Below are positions 23,256 to 29,374 of a stretch of 29,374 nt of DNA, piece after piece. Under the pieces are notes generated by a model. It did no database searches. It had not been told where the DNA came from and saw only the letters and a program-made list of their open reading frames with translations. A program made the translations under genes and the position numbers. Numbering within the stretch: the stretch's first letter is position 1; each line of letters starts with the position of its first letter. Origin of the DNA: Bacteroidales bacterium UBA2030 (GTDB lineage Bacteria > Bacteroidota > Bacteroidia > Bacteroidales > TTA-H9); NCBI GenBank assembly GCA_002332755.1, contig DDBO01000109.1, forward strand, positions 1 through 29,374. The letters are read 5' to 3'.

Positions 23256-24782
23256 TTATTTATTGTCTTGAAGACGTTTGCGAATAATTTTTGGCAATTG
23301 CTCAATGTTTACCCTGTCTTGCTGCATAGTATCGCGTTCGCGGATGGTAACAGTATTGTCTTCGAGGGTTTGATGGTCGATAGTGATGGCATAAGGGGTG
23401 CCGATTGCATCCTGACGGCGATACCGACGACCTATACTATCTTTTTCTTCATACTGACACATAAATTCAAACTTCAGCGTATCCATCACTTCGCGGGCCT
23501 TTTCGGGTAATCCATCCTTCGCTACCAGGGGTAACACAGCAGCTTTATAGGGCGCAAGCACTGGAGGAATACGAAGTACAACTCTTTCTGAACCATCTTC
23601 GAGTTTTTCCTCGTGGTAGGCGTAACTGAGTACTGCCAGGAACATGCGATCGAGGCCAATGGAAGTTTCTACAACGTATGGCGTGTAGCTATCGTTGAGT
23701 TCAGGATCGAAATACTGGATTTTCTTCCCACTGTATTTCTGATGATTGCTCAGGTCGAAGTCGGTGCGGGAATGTATGCCTTCCAATTCTTTAAATCCGA
23801 AAGGAAACTCAAATTCAATATCGCTGGCTGCATTGGCATAATGAGCCAGTTTTTCGTGATCGTGCCAACGATACTTTTCAGCTGGTATGCCTAACGATAA
23901 ATGCCATTTCATGCGTTCCTGTTTCCAGTAATTAAACCATTCCATCTCTGTGCCTGGTCGCACGAAATATTGCATCTCCATCTGCTCAAATTCCCTCATG
24001 CGGAAAATAAATTGTCTTGCAACAATCTCATTTCGGAAAGCTTTTCCGGTTTGCGCTATTCCAAAGGGAATTTTCATGCGGCCCGTCTTCTGCACATTGA
24101 GGTAGTTTACAAAAATACCCTGTGCAGTTTCTGGCCTCAAATATACAGTGCTGGCCTCTTCGCTCACCGAGCCCATGGCGGTGCTGAACATCAGGTTGAA
24201 CTGCCTTACCTCAGTCCAGTTGCGTGTACCTGAAACCGGACAAACGATGCCGAGGTCGATGATTAACTGTCGGATGGCTTCAAGGTCATTGCGTTCGAGA
24301 GCTCCGTAAAATTTCTGTTTAATGTCGTCGATTTGCGATGTGTATTCCAATACCCGGGGGTTGGTAGTGCGAAATTGCTCCTCGTTGAATGCATCACCGA
24401 ACCTTTTGGCCGCTTTTTCTACTTCTTTTGCAATCTTAGCCTCAATTTTCGCAATATGATCTTCTACCAAAACATCGGCCCTGTAGCGCTTCTTAGAATC
24501 TTTATTGTCGATCAGTGGATCATTGAAGGCATCCACATGTCCTGAGGCTTTCCACACTGTGGGGTGCATAAAGATGGCTGCATCAATTCCCACAATGTTC
24601 TCGTGATGCTGCACCATGGCCTTCCACCAGTATTGGCGGATGTTGTTTTTCAGTTCCACCCCGTTTTGCCCGTAGTCATAAACTCCGGCGAGGCCATCAT
24701 AGATTTCGCTTGAAGGAAATATAAACCCATACTCTTTGGCATGGGCAATCAGATTTTTAAATAATTCTTCGTTGTTTGCCAT
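23256..24782 (-). CDS. glyS: Glycyl-tRNA synthetase, single-chain (alpha2) type
   Basis: 508 residues, the normal length of the homodimeric class II enzyme found in Bacteroidota, archaea and eukaryotes, rather than the two-subunit GlyQ/GlyS form. The N-terminus (PSSEIYDGLAGVYDYGQNG) matches the family; motif 2 is seen in GIAQTGKAFRNEI and FRMREFEQMEMQYF, motif 3 in TSIGLDRMFLAVL, and the C-terminal anticodon-binding domain carries APYKAAVLPL. It charges tRNA-Gly. The ATG lies just 4 bases behind a -7 promoter box, suggesting leaderless translation. Transcription ends at 23194-23231. Confidence 0.97.
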   Translation of the reverse strand: MANNEELFKNLIAHAKEYGFIFPSSEIYDGLAGVYDYGQNGVELKNNIRQYWWKAMVQHHENIVGIDAAIFMHPTVWKASGHVDAFNDPLIDNKDSKKRYRADVLVEDHIAKIEAKIAKEVEKAAKRFGDAFNEEQFRTTNPRVLEYTSQIDDIKQKFYGALERNDLEAIRQLIIDLGIVCPVSGTRNWTEVRQFNLMFSTAMGSVSEEASTVYLRPETAQGIFVNYLNVQKTGRMKIPFGIAQTGKAFRNEIVARQFIFRMREFEQMEMQYFVRPGTEMEWFNYWKQERMKWHLSLGIPAEKYRWHDHEKLAHYANAASDIEFEFPFGFKELEGIHSRTDFDLSNHQKYSGKKIQYFDPELNDSYTPYVVETSIGLDRMFLAVLSYAYHEEKLEDGSERVVLRIPPVLAPYKAAVLPLVAKDGLPEKAREVMDTLKFEFMCQYEEKDSIGRRYRRQDAIGTPYAITIDHQTLEDNTVTIRERDTMQQDRVNIEQLPKIIRKRLQDNK

Positions 24783-24786
24783 GCGG

Positions 24787-24794
24787 CAAAATTA
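24787..24794 (-). promoter_or_regulatory. Promoter -7 element of glyS
   Basis: Minus-strand TAATTTTG matches TAnnTTTG and ends 4 bases before the ATG. Confidence 0.55.
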
Positions 24795-24814
24795 CGGAAT
24801 TACGCCCATTCCGT
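24794..24814 (-). terminator. Hairpin between the M14 peptidase gene and glyS
   Basis: ACGGAAT (24794-24800) and ATTCCGT (24808-24814) are perfectly complementary with a 7-base loop. On the minus strand only AATTTTG follows, so it is a weak terminator for the upstream peptidase gene, or an operator at the glyS promoter, whose -7 box it touches. Confidence 0.45.
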
Positions 24815-24863
24815 AAAAAGTCGGGGTACTATTATCTGATTTAAGATAAATATTTGATTTTCT

Positions 24864-27191
24864 TTATGGTAGAATAACCAGCGCGGCTGATAACGATGGA
24901 TAACCCTCTGAATAAACTTTTAAATGATAGATGCCCGGCTTAAAATGTTTAATATTAATTTCATGGGTCTCCTGTGTGAGCTCTCCTTTCATGATTAACC
25001 TACCAGTGGGGTCTGTTAGTATAAAGCCGGCCACTTGCGAATAGTCTGCTGGTAAGATGATTGAAGTGGAAATTCTGGCAGGATTGGGTGTCACCCTCAA
25101 CCTGGCGGGATTAATAAAATCATGGATACCAGTGGTTTCATAAAAAGTGCCCACCTTAAAGTCGTCGAAATAAAAGCCGTCTTTGTTGATTTGGTCGTTG
25201 GATCTGAGACGGAACATGAATTTTATTTTTTTCTTCAGAAAGGGTTTCAGATTTATTTGTTCTTTAACCCAGGAGAGCTGATCTCCATCGAAAACAGGCT
25301 CGCCATCCACCAGTGGATTTGGGCTGGGGCGGGTATATCTGCCCGATAAAGGTACCCAACTGGAGCCATTGTCTGTGGAAACAAGGAATTGCACAAAATC
25401 GTGTTTTAACTGCGTTTCCCAGCGAGCATTGAAGGTTACCATAGCCGCTTTTGCATCGGATATATCTATTTCGTCAGTTGTATAAATGGCAACGTCTGCA
25501 TTGCTACCGTAGTTACCAAATCGCGAATCGGTTATAGATGCAGGTGCACTGGTATAGAAAAAGGTAGTAATATCCCATTTGTTACTATACCAACCTGTCA
25601 TTGAGTTACAATCACTCTGGTATATCCAAGCTGGATAGCCATAAATTTTTACCAAGGTATCGATATGTGTGAAATAGCCATCACTGAGTTTTAGTAAAAA
25701 TATGACTTCATCTCCCTCGTTAATAGAGGGGTGAAGAGTATAAGCTATGCTGTCATTGTAGGTTTTAAATAATACTGGATTATTAAAATTTTTGGGATTG
25801 CCTGTCGAAATAATATTTGAAGATACGGGAAGCAATTCTACGGTATAAGTTGCATTTTCTTCAAGACCATAGCGCTTAAAAGAAAAAGGGATAAAGCCTG
25901 TATTCTGATGGATGAGCATATTCGACAGATCTTTAATCTCTCCATATCTGCCTGCAAATCGGGCGACGAGGAAATTGGCCGATACATGTTCCTGGCAAAG
26001 TGGTATAATGCGGTCGATAGTCGGCCAGAATCCATCGTTTTGTCCTCCGACCTCTGGGGTATAAGCAAACATTTTTGGTTTATTTGGGTCTGCATACATC
26101 CAATCGTCGGAATTGCCGTTTACGGAATAAAGCGTGAGGCTGGATGGACCACTGCTATAAGCGTTATCCATAATGAGCTTTGAGGCAAATTGTGAAAAAA
26201 TTCTATGGTCGGGTGTGGTATCAGGAATGTAACCCCAAGGATACAAAAGCAGGTTGGAATAAGAATGATAATTTAGAACTAAGGGGAAGGATTTTTGTAG
26301 AACGAAATCACGTATTGCCTGTGTTTCTGGTTCTGAAAAGGCCGATGGGCCGCGGTAGGTATCCGACCAGGTGTTAGGCGAAGAACCTATATCATCGTAG
26401 CCCCACATATAACCGTAATTTCGGTTCAGGTCCACACCATACGAGTTGTCAGGGTTTTGCCTGCGGTTTTTGCGCCACATGCCTCCTCCCTGAGGGTTGT
26501 ACTGATGATTAAATTCGTATCCGTCGGGGTTGATGCAAGGGATAAAATACAATTCAGTGGTGTCGAGTAGTTGATGAATATAGGGATTGCTTTCGTAGTT
26601 TTCGAGCAAGTGGTACATAAAAAAGAGCATTTGTTGCATCCCGATAGGCTCCCGGGCATGATGCATACCAGTGTAAAGCACCTTGGTTTCGTTTTCATCA
26701 ATCTCTGGATTGTCCGAGATTTTTACTACATATATATCCCTTCCTTCATGGGTTGTGCCTATCGATGTCTTACTTGTGATAAGGTAAGGATATTTCGAAG
26801 CCATGTTATCCAGATGATTTTCCATTTCGCTGAGCGTGCAAAATCCTCCCATCGAACCAAGTGTGAAATCTTGTGGAACTGGAATGCTTCCCGTTTGCAG
26901 GTTATCAGGTGAAAAAGTTTGGTTCTTGTTTCTATCAACATAAAACTGGGTAAGGTTTTCCACCAATACCTGATAATTGATCCCTGCTTCGCTCATTTGT
27001 TTTATTTCCGAGGCAGACACTTCCAGAATAAAATACCCTTCGGTATCAACAACGGATTCTTCAACAGGAATACCCAGGCGGGCTGCTGTTAAGATTTGTA
27101 GTGCCGGAATTCGGATTCGTTTATAAATTTCTTGAGAATAAAGCAGTTGAAGAATGAGGAGAAGGTTCAGAAGAACAGCGATTTTTTTCAT
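24864..27191 (-). CDS. Secreted M14 zinc carboxypeptidase with type IX secretion sorting domain
   Basis: 775 residues: signal peptide (cut at YS before Q20), a propeptide-like region to about residue 110, the M14 catalytic domain (about 120-425), a linker, a jelly-roll-like domain (about 540-690) and a type A T9SS sorting domain at the end (VTPNPARISTS, FILTDPTGRLIMKG, FKPGIYHLKVY). Zinc ligands H178 and E181 (MHHAREP) and H309 (LNYHSYSN), and catalytic E380 (YTPEVGG) are all present, so the enzyme should be active. It removes C-terminal residues from extracellular peptides after export across the outer membrane. Promoter at 27245-27252. Confidence 0.94.
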   Translation of the reverse strand: MKKIAVLLNLLLILQLLYSQEIYKRIRIPALQILTAARLGIPVEESVVDTEGYFILEVSASEIKQMSEAGINYQVLVENLTQFYVDRNKNQTFSPDNLQTGSIPVPQDFTLGSMGGFCTLSEMENHLDNMASKYPYLITSKTSIGTTHEGRDIYVVKISDNPEIDENETKVLYTGMHHAREPIGMQQMLFFMYHLLENYESNPYIHQLLDTTELYFIPCINPDGYEFNHQYNPQGGGMWRKNRRQNPDNSYGVDLNRNYGYMWGYDDIGSSPNTWSDTYRGPSAFSEPETQAIRDFVLQKSFPLVLNYHSYSNLLLYPWGYIPDTTPDHRIFSQFASKLIMDNAYSSGPSSLTLYSVNGNSDDWMYADPNKPKMFAYTPEVGGQNDGFWPTIDRIIPLCQEHVSANFLVARFAGRYGEIKDLSNMLIHQNTGFIPFSFKRYGLEENATYTVELLPVSSNIISTGNPKNFNNPVLFKTYNDSIAYTLHPSINEGDEVIFLLKLSDGYFTHIDTLVKIYGYPAWIYQSDCNSMTGWYSNKWDITTFFYTSAPASITDSRFGNYGSNADVAIYTTDEIDISDAKAAMVTFNARWETQLKHDFVQFLVSTDNGSSWVPLSGRYTRPSPNPLVDGEPVFDGDQLSWVKEQINLKPFLKKKIKFMFRLRSNDQINKDGFYFDDFKVGTFYETTGIHDFINPARLRVTPNPARISTSIILPADYSQVAGFILTDPTGRLIMKGELTQETHEINIKHFKPGIYHLKVYSEGYPSLSAALVILP

Positions 27192-27244
27192 TTGCCGGGT
27201 TATTGAAGGGAGTTATAATAATGACTGACACGGGGCTGGAACTA

Positions 27245-27252
27245 CAAATTTA
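27245..27252 (-). promoter_or_regulatory. Promoter -7 element of the M14 peptidase gene
   Basis: Minus-strand TAAATTTG matches TAnnTTTG, 53 bases before the ATG. No clear terminator is seen between gldD and this site. Confidence 0.5.
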
Positions 27253-27291
27253 GCAGAAAATAATTCTGTAGAGAGAAAATAAGGTCAATGT

Positions 27292-27867
27292 TTATTTTGC
27301 TTTCCAACGAAGGGTGGCAGCTAAGTGTTCGATATCTGCAGCGAGGAAACGAATTACTGGTTCTAAAGAGTCATTGTTGGGCTTTACATTAAAATAAAGT
27401 GCTCCCCGTAAAAAGTGATGGGTACTATCTGTTAGAAAAAATTGACAGGGCGAGGCTGTCTCTTGCCCTTTGATGTACCACACAGTACCAAAAACTTTAC
27501 GAGCAGGGTCGACAATTGTGCTCTGATCGATGGAGGTAGCCCTGGGTATGTGCTTCATGACAAAGGTTCGGGAATCTTCGGTTAGCGTCCGCAAGTTACC
27601 TTTTACGGGTTTATAGCTCAGATAAATCGTTGCCTTGTAGCGAGGAATTTCAATGTCCACCCAATATGAATTTTCTCCTGCATGGCGTGCGGGAACAATA
27701 CGTGAGTAGACCGGGTATTCAAATGCATAGGGAAATGTGGTGTCGTAAGTTTGATATTTTTTCTCAGGAAGGTCAATCCTTATATAACCTCTGGGTTTGG
27801 GTAAGGGGGCATCGTTGCAGCCATACATTGCAAGCGACAAAACGAACATGATGACAAGGTATCTCAT
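27292..27867 (-). CDS. gldD: Gliding motility lipoprotein GldD
   Basis: 191 residues. The lipoprotein signal ends at MYGC (C17), followed at once by the GldD signature PLPKPRGYIRIDLPEKKY. Later blocks YWVDIEIPRYKATIYLSYKPV and FGTVWYIKGQETASPCQFFLTDS also match. GldD is required for gliding and for T9SS-dependent secretion in Flavobacterium; in non-gliding Bacteroidota it is retained, presumably for the secretion system. The start overlaps the gldE stop by 4 bases, the standard gldE-gldD order. The two T9SS cargo proteins in the window indicate that this system is in use. Confidence 0.94.
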   Translation of the reverse strand: MRYLVIMFVLSLAMYGCNDAPLPKPRGYIRIDLPEKKYQTYDTTFPYAFEYPVYSRIVPARHAGENSYWVDIEIPRYKATIYLSYKPVKGNLRTLTEDSRTFVMKHIPRATSIDQSTIVDPARKVFGTVWYIKGQETASPCQFFLTDSTHHFLRGALYFNVKPNNDSLEPVIRFLAADIEHLAATLRWKAK

Positions 27868-29219
27868 GATTCCTCTTTTTCTTCGTAAACAACTTTTACC
27901 CTTATTTTCCCAATTTTCCGTTCGTTTGATTCTTCAATACGAAGTTCGAGATTCCGGAAGTGTATTACTTCACCTTTATCAGGAAGACGACCTTCTAATT
28001 CAAGAATAAGCCCTGCCAGTGTATCAAACTCACCTTCGTAGTCGCTGAAAAAATCGTCGGGAAGATTGGCTATACGTAGAAAATCGTGAAGCAAAATCTT
28101 TCCTTCGAAAACAAAAGTGTTTTCATTGATCTTCTCGTAATTAATTTCGGGCTCGGTATCAAACTCATCATTGATTTCGCCTATAATTTCCTCGAGTATA
28201 TCTTCCAGGGTTACAATGCCTGAAGTTCCTCCGTATTCATCCACTACAATGGCCATGTGGATCTTATTGTTTTGGAATTCTTTAAGCAATGAATCAATTT
28301 TTTTGCTTTCCGGTACAAAAAACGCGGGTCGGGTATGTTTTTGCCAATTGTAGTTTGGCCCTTCGTCGAGGTGTTTAAGCAAGTCTTTGATGTATAAAAT
28401 GCCGTTGATGGAGTCAGTACTACCGCTATAGACGGGAATACGAGAATAACCTGAAGAGGTAATGGTTTGAATTACTTCTTCGAAAGTGGCGTTATTGTTT
28501 ATGGCTATCACATCTACTCTCGGGATCATGATTTCGCGTACGCTTATACTACCAAAGCGCACAATGCCCTTAACAATTCTAACTTCCTGATTTTCGGTAT
28601 TCCCCGGAGCCGCAATATCTATGGCGTCACTAATTTCTTCCAGGCTGATGGACTCTTCTCCATTGCGCATACGCCGGTCGATGATATTGGTAGAATTTAC
28701 CAAAATAGCACTGATAGGCCGGAATAATTTTCCGAGAAACAAAAGGGGTAAGCTCATGCGTCGCAGAAAAAAAACCGGATTAACCGTACTCAAAATTTTA
28801 GGAGTAATTTCTCCAAAAACCAGGATAACACCTGTTACAACGACCACTTGTAAAATGAAAGTTAGTAAAGGATATCTTGAAGTATCGAAAACCAGAGGTG
28901 TTAGATAGCTGGTGACTAAAACAATGGCAACATTTACAAAGTTATTCGCAATCAGTATAGTGGCGAGCAAATATTCGGGTTGTTCCAGCAATTTCACCAC
29001 ACGCTTACTGCTGGCTTTGTTGTCATTTTTATACTGATCGAGCTCTGGCCCTTTAAGACTAAAAAATGCCACCTCACTGCCCGAAATAAGGCCGGAGAGG
29101 ATGATTAATAACAAGATTACAATCAAACCAATGTAAAAGGAAGCCGGCAACCCAGTCCACAAAAGTATAGCATTCAGGGCCGCAAAGAAACTATGGGGTT
29201 CTTTACAGATTGTTTCCAA
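27864..29219 (-). CDS. gldE: Gliding motility-associated protein GldE (HlyC/CorC-type)
   Basis: 451 residues: an N-terminal DUF21/CNNM membrane domain with about four helices (within residues 20-190, including LSGLISGSEVAFFSL), a pair of CBS domains (about 210-335, with REIMIPRVDV and AIVVDEYGGTSGIVTLED) and a C-terminal CorC/HlyC domain (about 350-445). GldE supports GldD function; the family is otherwise tied to Mg2+ or other ion transport. The start is TTG at 29217-29219: no other Met lies before the first helix, and a stop lies 11 codons upstream. Promoter at 29248-29255. A GGAG sequence lies just before the TTG. Confidence 0.9.
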   Translation of the reverse strand: METICKEPHSFFAALNAILLWTGLPASFYIGLIVILLLIILSGLISGSEVAFFSLKGPELDQYKNDNKASSKRVVKLLEQPEYLLATILIANNFVNVAIVLVTSYLTPLVFDTSRYPLLTFILQVVVVTGVILVFGEITPKILSTVNPVFFLRRMSLPLLFLGKLFRPISAILVNSTNIIDRRMRNGEESISLEEISDAIDIAAPGNTENQEVRIVKGIVRFGSISVREIMIPRVDVIAINNNATFEEVIQTITSSGYSRIPVYSGSTDSINGILYIKDLLKHLDEGPNYNWQKHTRPAFFVPESKKIDSLLKEFQNNKIHMAIVVDEYGGTSGIVTLEDILEEIIGEINDEFDTEPEINYEKINENTFVFEGKILLHDFLRIANLPDDFFSDYEGEFDTLAGLILELEGRLPDKGEVIHFRNLELRIEESNERKIGKIRVKVVYEEKEES

Positions 29220-29247
29220 TCTCCAGGAAATTGGGTGTTTACAGTTG

Positions 29248-29255
29248 CAAAACTA
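29248..29255 (-). promoter_or_regulatory. Promoter -7 element of gldE-gldD
   Basis: Minus-strand TAGTTTTG matches TAnnTTTG, 28 bases before the TTG start. The rest of the window to 29374 shows no gene that I can support. Confidence 0.5.
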
Positions 29256-29374
29256 ATATAAAATCTCACAGCCCACCTAACGATTGGGTTAATTGTTTAT
29301 GAGTCAAAAGCAGTTTCCTGCGGTTGCTATTGTGTGCTGTTGTTGCGAGAATGCTGATGTCGTAAAATAGCTTA

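Noticed and set aside
1..29374. CRISPR array, mobile element, prophage or defence island
   Set aside because: No regularly spaced repeats, transposase, integrase or phage-like genes; nearly all genes are housekeeping or envelope functions with uniform composition.
1..29374. tRNA or other structured RNA genes
   Set aside because: No cloverleaf-like segment or riboswitch pattern was recognised in the intergenic regions by reading; an RNA covariance search would be needed to exclude small RNAs.

Overview
The window reads as an ordinary chromosomal stretch of a Bacteroidota bacterium (class Bacteroidia; an environmental Bacteroidales or Marinilabiliales relative is my guess). The evidence is gldD and gldE, two secreted enzymes with C-terminal type IX secretion sorting domains, a TonB protein with the Bacteroidota-type C-terminus, an LruC-domain protein, several exported proteins with Gln right after the signal-peptide cleavage site, and the Bacteroidota -7 promoter element TAnnTTTG (13 well-placed copies). 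I see no tRNA, rRNA, CRISPR, prophage or insertion sequence.

Layout. 1-38 is the tail of an upstream gene followed by a strong hairpin and about 340 bases without a recognisable gene. 436-3162 (minus) holds tonB, gcvH and a yicC-gmk operon. 3293-9330 (plus) is the most distinctive block: two tandem LytS-type sensor kinases with TPR sensor regions, a LytTR response regulator, and a phospholipase D-type cardiolipin synthase 12 bases further on. 9331-10713 (minus) is an NlpC/P60 lipoprotein hydrolase followed by an EamA transporter; next come hsp20 (minus), a flippase-like membrane protein (plus) and meaB (minus). 13810-15868 (plus) is a lipoprotein pair, LpoB-like plus a large TPR-like lipoprotein. 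Then follow a small predicted barrel protein (minus), a nitroreductase and a glutaminyl cyclase lipoprotein (plus), a secreted endonuclease I gene overlapping queD (minus), an RluB-type pseudouridine synthase with a long basic N-terminal extension (plus), and a lipoprotein/LruC-domain pair (plus). The window closes on the minus strand with glycyl-tRNA synthetase, a secreted M14 carboxypeptidase and the gldE-gldD operon, cut only upstream of gldE.

Main observations. (1) The second sensor kinase has lost the phospho-accepting His (Asn in its place) and both the N box and the DNG motif of the ATPase domain, while keeping the rest of the fold and a 4-base overlap with its intact paralogue: a pseudokinase/kinase pair. 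(2) Glutaminyl cyclase is encoded among four exported proteins whose predicted mature N-terminus is Gln, its expected substrates. (3) At two same-strand junctions (hsp20 to nlpC-like, M14 to glyS) a hairpin runs directly into the -7 box of the next gene, which starts only 4 bases after that box, suggesting leaderless mRNAs. (4) Three convergent pairs abut exactly, stop codon to stop codon. (5) Inverted repeats mark the tonB promoter and the endonuclease/rluB divergent promoter region.
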